Origin: CAYNKA01 sp964397655
GTDB lineage: Bacteria; Spirochaetota; Spirochaetia; DTKZ01
DNA length: 64,000 nt
Assembly: GCA_964397655.1 (NCBI GenBank)
Contig: CAYNKA010000007.1
Coordinates: forward strand, 127,535-191,534
Reading direction: 5' to 3'
In this document: positions 35,251 through 44,011 of the stretch, in pieces
Layout: every line of letters begins with the position of its first letter
How positions within the stretch are numbered: the first letter of the stretch is position 1
The notes under the pieces: generated by a model
Told to the model about the DNA's origin: nothing
Seen by the model: the letters and a program-made list of their open reading frames with translations, nothing else
Databases searched by the model: none
Position numbers and translations under genes: made by a program

Positions 35251-36197
35251 TCTTCGAAAAACCCACCCCCATCAGGGACGGTTTCGGCCGGGCCCTCGTC
35301 GAACTCGGGACGAAGAACAAGAACGTCGTTGCGCTCACGGCCGACCTCTCGGAGGCCATCCGGGTCCACTGGTTCGCGCAGAAATTCCCCGAGCGTTTCT
35401 TCCAGATGGGCATCGCGGAGTCCGACATGATGGGAACCGCCGCAGGCCTCGCCTTGGGCGGAAAGATCCCCTTCGTCACCACCTTCGCCGCCTTCGCGAC
35501 CAGCCTCGCGAACACTCCGGTGCGCGTTTCCGTGGCCTACAACGAAGCGAACGTGAAGATCGCAACGAGCCACGGAGGTCTGTGCGTCGGGCCCGACGGC
35601 GCCACCCACCAGTCCTTCGAGGACATCGCGCTCATGAGGGTCCTGCCCGGCATGACGATCGTCGTGCCCTGCGACGCGAACGAGGCGTGGAAGGCCACCT
35701 TCGCCGCGGCCGAGCACGCCGGACCGGTATACCTGCGCCTGGGCAGGATCGGCTCGCCCCTGTTCACCGGCGCGAAGGACCCCTTCGTGATCGGCAAGGC
35801 GAACGTCCTCAGGAAGGGAAAGGATCTCGCCTTCATCGCCTGCGGCGCGATGAACGGTCTCGCCCTGGAGGCGGCCGGCAGGCTCGCGAAGAAGGGCGTC
35901 GAAGCCAGGGTGATCAACATGCACACCGTGAAGCCCCTGGACGAGGCCGCCGTCCTCAAGGCCGCCAAGGAATGCGGCGCGATAGTCACCGTCGAGGAGC
36001 ATTCCGTGATCGGCGGCTTGGGCGGCGCCGTCGCGGAACTGCTTTCCGGGAAATGCCCGGTCCCCGTGGAAACGGTGGGGGTGGACGACACCTTCGGTGA
36101 ATCCGGAGAACCCGCCGAAATCCTGGAGGCGTACGGCCTCACGACGGCGAAAACCCTGGAAGCGGCCCGCAGGGCGCTGAAAAGGAAGAGTCGATAG
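35247..36197 (+). CDS. Transketolase, C-terminal subunit
   Basis: The 316-aa protein contains the pyrimidine-binding and C-terminal domains of transketolase/DXS-like enzymes (LTADLSEA; FQMGIAESDMMGTAAGLALGG with the catalytic-type Glu; SHGGLCVGPDGATHQSFEDIALMR). ATGA overlap with the upstream subunit indicates coupled synthesis of a two-subunit enzyme. Such split transketolases often serve specialised sugar catabolism rather than the housekeeping pentose pathway; the substrate is not known here. Confidence 0.93.
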   Translation: MIFEKPTPIRDGFGRALVELGTKNKNVVALTADLSEAIRVHWFAQKFPERFFQMGIAESDMMGTAAGLALGGKIPFVTTFAAFATSLANTPVRVSVAYNEANVKIATSHGGLCVGPDGATHQSFEDIALMRVLPGMTIVVPCDANEAWKATFAAAEHAGPVYLRLGRIGSPLFTGAKDPFVIGKANVLRKGKDLAFIACGAMNGLALEAAGRLAKKGVEARVINMHTVKPLDEAAVLKAAKECGAIVTVEEHSVIGGLGGAVAELLSGKCPVPVETVGVDDTFGESGEPAEILEAYGLTTAKTLEAARRALKRKSR

Positions 36198-36210
36198 TCG
36201 GTTTCCAGCA

Positions 36211-36229
36211 GGCCCTCCTTGGGAGGGCC
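36211..36229 (+). terminator. Intercistronic hairpin between transketolase and the sugar-binding protein
   Basis: GGCCCTCC-ttg-GGAGGGCC forms a perfect 8-bp stem just before the binding-protein ribosome site. Without a T run it more likely sets differential expression or mRNA stability than full termination. Confidence 0.6.
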
Positions 36230-36253
36230 GATTTCTACAATAAGGAGTCGTGT

Positions 36254-37510
36254 ATGAAAAGAACGATCGTGTTCGTAATCGCGCTTTTCGTGCTTCCCGG
36301 CCTCCTCTTCGCGGGAGGATCGAAGGAGGAGAAGAAGCCGGAAACGAAGACCGTGAGGTTCTGGTACCATTTCGACAATCCGGAGACTTCGGTCAAACCG
36401 CTCATCGAGAAATTCGAGAAAGAGAACCCGGGGATGAAGGTGAACGCCGAAATGGTGCCCTGGGACGCCTACAATCAGAAGCTTCTCACGGCGGTCGCGG
36501 GCGGGAATCCCCCGGACGTCTCCCAGGTCAAGCTCTGGTGGCAGCCCCAGCTCGTGGAAATGAAGGCCCTGGAGCCCCTGGACGAGCGAATCGCCAAATG
36601 GTCCGGAAAAGCCGACGTCTTCGACAGCATCTGGCAGCTCACCAGGCATTCCGACGGCAAGCAGTACCTCATGCCTCTGCAGATGGTCATCCTGTATCTC
36701 TATTATCGCGTGGACATGTTCAACGAACTCGGGCTCAAGGTTCCGACGACGAGGGACGAATTCCTCGACGTGGCCAAGAAGCTCACGAGGGACACGAACG
36801 GCGACGGCAAGATCGACGTCTACGGCTTCGGCATCCGCGGGGCGCGCGGCGGCCACGACTGGTGGGGGACCTTCGTCCTCTCGAGCGGGGCCCAGATCAT
36901 CACCAAGGACGGTAAGTCCGGGCTGACCACCCCCGAGGCCATAGCGGCCAACCAGTGGTTCATCGACCTCTTCCGCGTGCACAAGGTGAGCCCGCCGACG
37001 ACCCCGACCGACGGTTTCAAGGAAATCATCGCCAACATGGTCTCCGGGAAGACCGCCATGACCATCCATCATCTCGGGAGCGCCAAGGACATGGTCAAGG
37101 CCTTGGGCGACAAGATTTCCGCCGCTCCGGTTCCCAAGGGAACCATGGGGTCCTGGACATCCTTCGGCGACGAGGAGAACGGAGTCATGTCCGCGTCGAA
37201 GGCCAAGGACGCGGCCTTCGCCTGGTGCGCCTTCCTCGCCACGGGTCCGAACAACGCGCTCTGGCAGAAATCCTCCGGACAGATATCCATCAACAAGTCC
37301 AACGGCCAGAGCCAGGAAGCCCAGTCCGACCGTTTCATGAAGGCCTCGGTCGATTCGACGCCCTTCGCGGGTGTGCTCCCCGCGCATCCGAAAACCTCCG
37401 AATTCGTGGAAACCCTCTGGCCCGCGGCCATGCAGCGCGCCTTCCTCGGGGAGATCACGAGCGAACAGATGATGAAGGCTTTCGAAGAACATTTCTTCGG
37501 AAAGAAATGA
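36254..37510 (+). CDS. Sugar ABC transporter substrate-binding protein
   Basis: This 418-aa protein is a family 1 extracellular solute-binding protein (MalE/UgpB type). Its signal peptide ends LLFAGGSKEE, with no lipobox Cys, a form common in treponemes. The mature part has the usual VRFWYHFDN start and alternating domains. It captures a carbohydrate in the periplasm for the two permeases downstream. The ATG follows AAGGAG. The preceding hairpin may raise its level relative to the enzymes, as is common for binding proteins. Confidence 0.92.
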   Translation: MKRTIVFVIALFVLPGLLFAGGSKEEKKPETKTVRFWYHFDNPETSVKPLIEKFEKENPGMKVNAEMVPWDAYNQKLLTAVAGGNPPDVSQVKLWWQPQLVEMKALEPLDERIAKWSGKADVFDSIWQLTRHSDGKQYLMPLQMVILYLYYRVDMFNELGLKVPTTRDEFLDVAKKLTRDTNGDGKIDVYGFGIRGARGGHDWWGTFVLSSGAQIITKDGKSGLTTPEAIAANQWFIDLFRVHKVSPPTTPTDGFKEIIANMVSGKTAMTIHHLGSAKDMVKALGDKISAAPVPKGTMGSWTSFGDEENGVMSASKAKDAAFAWCAFLATGPNNALWQKSSGQISINKSNGQSQEAQSDRFMKASVDSTPFAGVLPAHPKTSEFVETLWPAAMQRAFLGEITSEQMMKAFEEHFFGKK

Positions 37511-37571
37511 GCCAAGCATCCCGGGCGCCCGTCGCCCGGGGTCTTTCACTTTCCCGAATCCTGGGGGAACG

Positions 37572-38459
37572 ATGCGGAAGAGTAAATTCGACTTTTTTCC
37601 CTATGCGCTTCTTTCACCTGCCATGATCGTGACTGTCCTCATCATCTTCATTCCGATCATTCAGACGATGGTCTACAGCTTCATGAATTACATCATTTGG
37701 AAGCCGCAGGAGAGGGGATTCGTCGGCCTTCGGAACTATGTCACGGCACTCAAGGATCCGGTGTTCTGGATCTCCCTCAAGAACACCGTCATCTGGATCG
37801 TCGGCGTCATTTCCCTCCAGCTCCTTCTGGGTTTCGTCACGGCGCTTTTCCTGAACAGGCCGTTCTTTTGGCGCGGCATCGCCAGATCCCTCGTGCTCAT
37901 TCCCTGGGTGACGCCGAGCGTCATCACCGCCCTCATGTGGCGCTGGATGTACGACGGCAACCACGGCGTGATCAACGACCTCCTCGTACGCGTCGGCATC
38001 CTCCGGGAATATTTTCCCTGGCTCGCGAGCAGTACGGCAGCGCTTCCGGCGGTCATGATCGCCCTGATGTGGCAGGGTTTCCCCTTTTTCGCCATCATGA
38101 TCCTCGCGGGTCTCCAGTCGATTCCGGAGACCCTTTACGAGGCGGCCGAGGTCGACGGTGCCGGGGTTCTCCAGCGCTTCACGCTGATCACCCTTCCCAT
38201 GCTGGTCCCGGTGCTCTTCACCTCGCTTCTCCTCAGGATAATCTGGGTGGCGAATTCGCTGGACATCATCTACATCATGACCGGAGGCGGACCGGGATAC
38301 AGCAGCCACACGCTTCCCGTCTATTCGTACATCCGGGCGTACAAGGGGATGGACTTCGGGTACGCTTCGGCCATCGCGATCTTTCTCACGCTGCTTCTCG
38401 CGGCGTTCGTCGCCGGTTACGTGAGAAAGGTCCTGAGAACGGAGGATCGATCGGCATGA
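37572..38459 (+). CDS. Sugar ABC transporter permease (MalF/UgpA type)
   Basis: This 295-aa protein has six predicted membrane helices and the cytoplasmic EAA loop (ETLYEAAEVDGAGVLQRFTLITLP) that contacts the ATPase. It is the first of two inner-membrane permeases. The stop overlaps the ATG of the second permease (ATGA). Confidence 0.93.
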   Translation: MRKSKFDFFPYALLSPAMIVTVLIIFIPIIQTMVYSFMNYIIWKPQERGFVGLRNYVTALKDPVFWISLKNTVIWIVGVISLQLLLGFVTALFLNRPFFWRGIARSLVLIPWVTPSVITALMWRWMYDGNHGVINDLLVRVGILREYFPWLASSTAALPAVMIALMWQGFPFFAIMILAGLQSIPETLYEAAEVDGAGVLQRFTLITLPMLVPVLFTSLLLRIIWVANSLDIIYIMTGGGPGYSSHTLPVYSYIRAYKGMDFGYASAIAIFLTLLLAAFVAGYVRKVLRTEDRSA

Positions 38460-39295
38460 AGACACGAATACGCCCGATGTGGTTCGACGCGCTCACCCTG
38501 CATCTGCCGGTCCTCGCCATCCTCTGCTTCGCGCTTGGGCCCTACGTCTGGACCTTCCTGTCCTCCGTCACGCCCGAGGAGGAACTCTATTCCGCGGAGT
38601 TCCGATATCTTCCCGAGCATCCGACGATGGAGAATTATTCCCGGCTTTTCGAAAAGATCGATTTCGCCTCCAACATGAGGGACAGCATGATCGTGGCGCT
38701 TTCCACCATGGTGTTGGGGCTCGGCATCACGGTCAGCGCGAGTTACGGCTTTTCCCGGTACAAATTCCGTGGCAGGAACCTTCTTCTGATGCAGTTCCTC
38801 GTCATCAACATGTTTCCCATCGTCCTCCTGCTCGTTCCGCTCTTCATCATCATGCGCGTCCTGGGACTCATGGACACCTACTTCGCGCTCATCATCGCGT
38901 ATTCGACGTTCACCATCCCGTTCTCGACGTGGATGATGACGAGCTTCTTCAACGCGATTCCGAGGGAGCTGGACGAGTCCGCGCAGATCGACGGCTGCAA
39001 CCGCTTCATGACCATGATTCGCGTGACCATACCGATCGCCATGCCGGGGATCGCGGCCACGGGAATCTACATTTTCATTACGGCATGGAACGAATTCCTC
39101 TATGCCGCCGTACTGACCGGAACGGACGTGAGGACGATTCCCATCGCCCTCCAGAACATGATCGGCGAGTACAAGATCGCATGGGGATTGCTGACCGCCG
39201 GAGGAGTACTGAGCGCGGTGCCGGTCATCGTGCTTTTCTTCTTCATCCAGAAGCAACTCATCGGTGGCATGACCGCCGGGGCCGTGAAAGGGTAA
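38456..39295 (+). CDS. Sugar ABC transporter permease (MalG/UgpE type)
   Basis: A 279-aa permease with about six membrane helices and the EAA motif ELDESAQIDGCNRFMTMIRVTIP. The ATG at 38456 overlaps the previous gene's stop. It ends the cluster; no ATP-binding subunit follows, so a shared MsmK/UgpC-type ATPase from elsewhere in the genome is needed. It is convergent with the delta-60 lipoprotein. Confidence 0.93.
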   Translation: MKTRIRPMWFDALTLHLPVLAILCFALGPYVWTFLSSVTPEEELYSAEFRYLPEHPTMENYSRLFEKIDFASNMRDSMIVALSTMVLGLGITVSASYGFSRYKFRGRNLLLMQFLVINMFPIVLLLVPLFIIMRVLGLMDTYFALIIAYSTFTIPFSTWMMTSFFNAIPRELDESAQIDGCNRFMTMIRVTIPIAMPGIAATGIYIFITAWNEFLYAAVLTGTDVRTIPIALQNMIGEYKIAWGLLTAGGVLSAVPVIVLFFFIQKQLIGGMTAGAVKG

Positions 39296-39365
39296 GGGAC
39301 CCGCCCCGGCGCCCGAGCCCCCCGGCCGGAACCGTCACGGACGGATCGGGAGCGAAAGGCGGGGG

Positions 39366-40748
39366 CTACTGCGTGACGAAGCGGAGAGCAGCGGCGTTCA
39401 TGGACGACGAACTGCCCGCGGCCCCCGCGACGAGGAGCGCATTCGCCTCGGGGCTGCCGGAGGAGGAGTTGACCGCCGCCGCGAAGGGAAGGGCGCTTGT
39501 GAAACCCTTGACCGAAGCGGTAACGAACCCTCCCGTCCCGAAGCTCGGGTCGAGGAGCCCGCTCTGCGTGAAGCGCGCGACGAACAACCTCCAGATGCCG
39601 GGACTGCTCAAGCTTCCTTCCACCTTCTCGAAACATCCCGTGACGAGGATCATTCCGTCGTTCTGGAGCGCTGCGGATGCCACCCGGATGTTGGAGTCTC
39701 CGAAGCTGGCCCTCACGACGCCTCCCGTCCCGAAGTTCGGATCCAAGCTTCCGTTCCAGTAGTAGCGGGCCATGAGAATGGAGCCCTTCCCGTTCGCGGG
39801 CTGCGTGGTCCCGACCGCGACGATCTGCGACGAGAACTGGAGGAGAACTGCGGACACCGAATCCTGGCTGGTGTCGTTGCCGGAATAGTCCAAGGTCACC
39901 GTCCCGCCCGTCCCGAACCCCGTGTCGCGGCCCCCGTTGGTGTTGTATTTCACGAGCGCGAAATTCCTGCTCGATCCGTTGTCGGTGTAACCGCCCGCGA
40001 CGATGGATCCGTCGTTGAGCACGGCGAGGGCGTTCACGCAGTCGTCGTTCGAAGCCGAGATGTCGTCCAGGACCTTCCCGCCGGTTCCGAACGTGGCGTC
40101 GAGGGCGCCCGTGGTCTTGTCGATTGCCGCGATGGCGAACTTTTTCTGACCTCCCGAAGATGTTTCCGCGTATCCGGCCGCCAGGTACCTGTTTCGGCCG
40201 GTATCGTAGACGATCACATTCGTCTCGTCGTCGAACCCGCCGCCGGACATGTCGACGATCAGCGAGGTCTCGTTGTATCCGCTGTCGTACGTGGTGACGT
40301 AGGTCGTGGGATCGGTGGTGCTGTTGAAATAATAGGAATGCAGCTTCACCGTGAAATCCTTGCCCGTTCCCGAGGTGTCGCTTGTACCGGCCGCGGCGAA
40401 ATTCATGCCCATGTCCGAGGCCGTGGACGCGAGGAAGGTCGAATCGTAGGAGAAGGACGTTCCGACGGGCGAACCGTTCGATCCGTATAACGTGATGAAA
40501 CCCGTGGTGGCCGCGCCCGCCAGTTTTGTTCCGCTCATGGCGAAGGTGTCGTTGCCGAGGAAGGCTATTCCCGTCGCGTAGGAAAATTCCCCGGCGGCGG
40601 AGGTCTGCAGCACGACTCCCGAGGATCCGAACGAGCCGTCGAGCCGCCCCGCGGACGTCGTTGACGACTCCGGCGCGCTCGATGCGAGGACGCACCCCAT
40701 GAACAGGATCAGGGAGGCTCCGACGGATGCGAAAAATGCCGTTCTCAT
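39366..40748 (-). CDS. Delta-60 repeat lipoprotein
   Basis: A 460-aa exported protein. The N-terminal signal ends FMGC, a spirochaete-style lipobox, so it is likely a lipoprotein. The rest has five or more delta-60 repeats (LDGSFGSSGVV, LDATFGTGGKV, RDTGFGTGGTV, LDPNFGTGGVV, LDPSFGTGGFV), which build a beta-propeller-like structure. Function is unknown; surface exposure is possible. The start at 40748 has an AGGGAGT site. Confidence 0.85.
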   Translation of the reverse strand: MRTAFFASVGASLILFMGCVLASSAPESSTTSAGRLDGSFGSSGVVLQTSAAGEFSYATGIAFLGNDTFAMSGTKLAGAATTGFITLYGSNGSPVGTSFSYDSTFLASTASDMGMNFAAAGTSDTSGTGKDFTVKLHSYYFNSTTDPTTYVTTYDSGYNETSLIVDMSGGGFDDETNVIVYDTGRNRYLAAGYAETSSGGQKKFAIAAIDKTTGALDATFGTGGKVLDDISASNDDCVNALAVLNDGSIVAGGYTDNGSSRNFALVKYNTNGGRDTGFGTGGTVTLDYSGNDTSQDSVSAVLLQFSSQIVAVGTTQPANGKGSILMARYYWNGSLDPNFGTGGVVRASFGDSNIRVASAALQNDGMILVTGCFEKVEGSLSSPGIWRLFVARFTQSGLLDPSFGTGGFVTASVKGFTSALPFAAAVNSSSGSPEANALLVAGAAGSSSSMNAAALRFVTQ

Positions 40749-40872
40749 ACTCCCTATTTTAATCAAACTGCGGATTTTTCTCCATGATTTCTTTCGAAAA
40801 ACCGGAAAAAAATACCCTTCCGATTGAAAGATCCCGCCCGTTTCCCTTACTATGGGGGACGGAGGCACATCA

Positions 40873-41295
40873 ATGCGACAAATCGAAGTCCATTCCTTCG
40901 AGGCCGAAGGATTGAAGAAAGTCTACGACAACGGTTCCTGGTTCATGGGAATAAAGAATTACAAGCCGGCGAACGATCTGGCGAACCTCGACTGCCTGGA
41001 GCGGCACAACGAGACCGACGAGATCTTCGTACTCTTGGCGGGCGGATGCGTTCTTCTCACGGCCGAGGAAACGGCGTTCGGAGGACTCGCGTTCGAGGCG
41101 CTTTCGATGGAACCTCGCAGGGTGTACGTCATTCCGAAGGGGCTTTGGCATACGACGGTGACCGCCAAGGACAGCAAGCTCGTCCTCGTCGAGGCGTCGG
41201 GGACTTCTGAGAAGAACAGCGACGTGCTCAAGCTGTCGAAGGACGACGCGGCGAAAGGCGCGGCCGCGACGCGGGCCGCCGGCTGGAAACGCTGA
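40873..41295 (+). CDS. Small cupin-like protein
   Basis: This 140-aa protein has a single beta-barrel pattern: HNETDEIFVLLAGGCVLLTAEE and YVIPKGLWHTTV. The spacing of His/Glu and the later PKGLWH resembles the two cupin motifs. Metal binding is likely but the substrate is unknown. GGAGG precedes the ATG at 40873. It is divergent from the delta-60 lipoprotein. The C-terminus is an alanine-rich tail. Confidence 0.7.
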   Translation: MRQIEVHSFEAEGLKKVYDNGSWFMGIKNYKPANDLANLDCLERHNETDEIFVLLAGGCVLLTAEETAFGGLAFEALSMEPRRVYVIPKGLWHTTVTAKDSKLVLVEASGTSEKNSDVLKLSKDDAAKGAAATRAAGWKR

Positions 41296-41317
41296 ACCGG
41301 AGAAAGGCGTTCCGGTC

Positions 41318-42040
41318 CTATTCGGCGAGACGGGGCTTCACGGGGAGTTCGGTCCAGTCCTCGAAGGCGAGGACGCCTCGTCCTCGCCAGGTGAAGAAGA
41401 GGAAGGAGGCCTTGAATCGATAGGAAACCGATTCCGCGCTGTATCCTCCCTGGCGGACCTGCTTGAATTCGATACCGAGGTCAAGGATGTCCACGAATGC
41501 GGGAAGCGGGTCCAAGGTGTAGCTCGCGTCATAGGGGGCGCCGGCGGCTTCCGTGATGCGGGCCTTCCCGCGCATCGTGATCGCCTCGAGCGGCAGCTCG
41601 AAGGGAAAGGACAGAAGCGCGGTCGTCCCCTCGCGTTCTCGCGTAGGCGCGCCGCGCCTCAGGCTGTCCTGCAATTCCCTGTCGAAGGGCGTCTTATCCC
41701 CTCGGAGGTCGGCCCAGCGGGAGGCAACGGACGCGAGGCGCCTTTTCCGCTCCGTCGAAAAGTCCGTCCCGTTCTTTTCCGAGCTGACTACTTCGAGGCG
41801 GACCTTCCCGTCTTCTCCGTACGAAAGTCCGATGACTGCATGTTCGACGCTTTTCACCCCGCCGGACGAATCGAGTTCCTCCTGCGTGAGCCTGAGAATT
41901 CTCGGCGCCATCCGTTCCGCCGCGGTCCTTTTCGCCACGGCCTCGATCCAGAGCGATTCCGGGTCCGCGGCTCCGAGCGCCGGTCCGGCGGGAAGGAGGA
42001 GAAACAGGAAAACCGCGGATAGGGCTCCGAAGTTCTTCAT
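41318..42040 (-). CDS. Secreted protein of unknown function
   Basis: This 240-aa protein has a clear N-terminal signal peptide (ALSAVFLFLLLPAGPALG-AA) and no other membrane segment. The mature domain is mostly beta and charged, ending with FTWRGRGVLAFEDWTELP. No family is recognised. It is likely periplasmic, and is convergent with the cupin gene. Confidence 0.6.
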   Translation of the reverse strand: MKNFGALSAVFLFLLLPAGPALGAADPESLWIEAVAKRTAAERMAPRILRLTQEELDSSGGVKSVEHAVIGLSYGEDGKVRLEVVSSEKNGTDFSTERKRRLASVASRWADLRGDKTPFDRELQDSLRRGAPTREREGTTALLSFPFELPLEAITMRGKARITEAAGAPYDASYTLDPLPAFVDILDLGIEFKQVRQGGYSAESVSYRFKASFLFFTWRGRGVLAFEDWTELPVKPRLAE

Positions 42041-42136
42041 CTCTTTTCAATTAAGGAGTATATACCGCCTGCCTCGGGAGATCAAAGGGCACGGCGGCGG
42101 GCCTTGGCGGACGGATCGTGCGTGTGGTGGCGGGTC

Positions 42137-43690
42137 TCAGCCGTTCGGCTCTTCATCGCCGACTTTCGGACGCATGGTATCCCTGAGATAATCCGCGAAG
42201 TCCTTCCCCGAAAGCGGCGTATGGTAATAATACCCCTGGATTCGCCTGCAGCCGAGCTTGAAGAGGGTCTTGAGCTGCTCCGGGGATTCTATCCCCTCCG
42301 CGACCACGTCGATGCCCAACCTGTGGGCCATGGAAATGAGGGCGTGGACTATGTTCTGGTTGTTCGTGTCGTCGGCGATGGAATCCACGAAGGTTTTGTC
42401 GATCTTGATGGCGTCGATCGGAAGGTCCTTGAGATAGCTCAGCGACGAGTAACCGGTTCCGAAGTCGTCGATCGCTATCTTGATCCCCCGCCCCCTGAGC
42501 TGTTGGATCTTCCGGATCGCAGCCTTCGGATCGTCCATGACGCTGCTTTCGGTGATCTCGACCTCGAGACATTTCGGATTCACCCCGTTCTTCGCGATCA
42601 CGCGTTCCACGTTTTCCACGAGGCTCTCGCTCTTGAACTGCCGGGGGGAGAGGTTGATCGCTATCGTGTAGTTTTCGTAGCCCTCGGCCTGCCATTGGAC
42701 CAGATGGGACACGGCCTCGTAGAGTACCCAATTGCCGATGGGGATGATGAGCCCCGTCTCCTCCGCAACCGGAATGAATTTCCCTGGATTGATGAGCCCC
42801 TTGGTGGGATGATGCCAGCGGATGAGCGCCTCCGCGCCCCAAGGAACGCTCCTTATCCTTCCTTCGATCATGACGAGCGAGAGGATGGGCTGAAAATAGA
42901 GCTCGAACTGCTTCTTGATCTCTGCTATCGCCTGCTGTTCCAGGGCCTTGATGATGGCGTTCTGGAGTTCCATCTTCTCTATGACTTTCTCGCTCATCTC
43001 ATCCCGGAATATCACGAAGTCCTTGCCGTTCCGCTTCGCGTACTCGAGGGCTATGTCCGCGTCTCGGAGAAGGAGGGTCTTCGTTCGCGCGTTGCCGGGG
43101 TAAAGGACCGCTCCTATGGAACCGCCGAGCGAGAAATTCTTTCCCGGAAATCGATGGCTTTTCGTGATGACCGCGTACACCTTGTGAAGGATGCCGGACA
43201 GCTCGTTCTCCGATCCGACGTCGTGGAGAATGAAGCTGAATTCGTCCTCCCTCGAATGATAGATCCAGGTCCCTTCGGGCAGAACGTTCTTGAGCCGCTC
43301 TGAGGATTCGTAGATTACCCATTCGTTGATGCTCGGGTCCAGGGTCTTTTTGATGAGGCCGAAGTTGTCGTTGAATTGTAGCATCGCCACCGCGAAGGGT
43401 CGTCCGTCGCCGGGTTTTCCTCTTTTGTCCAGGAGAACGCCGAGGTCGCGCTCGAGAACGGAGTGGTTGGGAAGGCCGGACACCGGATTGTGCTGAAGCT
43501 TGTGGCTCAAGGCCTCCTGCCGGCGATTCCCGGCGGAAATCTGCGCGAGCAGTTCCTCGGTGCTCTTTTTATGCCTGACGATTTCCCGGTCTTTTTCCTC
43601 GAGGGTCTTCCTGAAGTCGAGGATGTCCTTTTTTACATCTTCCGGAATGTCGGCTCTGCCGATCAGCTTTGTGATGTTAAGCAGCCCCAT
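42137..43690 (-). CDS. GGDEF/EAL-domain protein with degenerate GGDEF
   Basis: This 517-aa soluble protein starts with a short helical region (1-75), then a GGDEF fold in which the active motif is changed to REDEF (about residue 150). The EAL domain (about 260-505) is intact: GAEALIRWHHP, EITESSVMDD, DDFGTGYSSLSYLKDLP and KIDKTFV. It therefore probably hydrolyses cyclic di-GMP, with the GGDEF part as a sensor for GTP or as a scaffold. No membrane segment or input domain is visible. The ATG at 43690 has an AAGG site. Confidence 0.88.
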   Translation of the reverse strand: MGLLNITKLIGRADIPEDVKKDILDFRKTLEEKDREIVRHKKSTEELLAQISAGNRRQEALSHKLQHNPVSGLPNHSVLERDLGVLLDKRGKPGDGRPFAVAMLQFNDNFGLIKKTLDPSINEWVIYESSERLKNVLPEGTWIYHSREDEFSFILHDVGSENELSGILHKVYAVITKSHRFPGKNFSLGGSIGAVLYPGNARTKTLLLRDADIALEYAKRNGKDFVIFRDEMSEKVIEKMELQNAIIKALEQQAIAEIKKQFELYFQPILSLVMIEGRIRSVPWGAEALIRWHHPTKGLINPGKFIPVAEETGLIIPIGNWVLYEAVSHLVQWQAEGYENYTIAINLSPRQFKSESLVENVERVIAKNGVNPKCLEVEITESSVMDDPKAAIRKIQQLRGRGIKIAIDDFGTGYSSLSYLKDLPIDAIKIDKTFVDSIADDTNNQNIVHALISMAHRLGIDVVAEGIESPEQLKTLFKLGCRRIQGYYYHTPLSGKDFADYLRDTMRPKVGDEEPNG

Positions 43691-44011
43691 GCCACCTTCA
43701 TTATCGGCAACGGCGTGCTTAAGTTGATGATTTTGACTGTGGCATTTCTCTCCATACACCCGGACATACAACGAACTTCGTCCGCCCTCGCAGCACGGCT
43801 CCGCCGCTACTCTCCGTATTTGCCGAGGCGGCGAGTCTCACTGCGTCCCTCTCGGCAAGGCGAAATGCCGTATTAGGGGCCTTGGCTCACGTGATTCTCT
43901 CGGCGTGTCCGCGCGACGAGTTTCAGAGCGAGCTCCGGTTATCCGCCTTCGAAAACGGTTTCCACCGCCCCTTGCGATTAACCGAAATATTAGTTACTAT
44001 TTCCCAATACC
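43691..44011. other. Intergenic region between divergent GGDEF/EAL and nfnA genes
   Basis: 321 bp without a gene. It contains the nfnA promoter at its right end. Nothing else was recognised: no tRNA, no repeat, no convincing small ORF with a ribosome site. Confidence 0.6.
43972..44000 (+). promoter_or_regulatory. Promoter of nfnA (near-leaderless)
   Basis: TTGCGA and TACTAT are 17 bp apart. The -10 ends 12 bp before the ATG and no Shine-Dalgarno lies between, so a leader of about five bases is expected. Confidence 0.6.

Noticed and set aside
39296..39365. ATP-binding subunit for the sugar ABC transporter
   Set aside because: Only 70 bp separate the second permease from the convergent lipoprotein; the ATPase must be encoded elsewhere.
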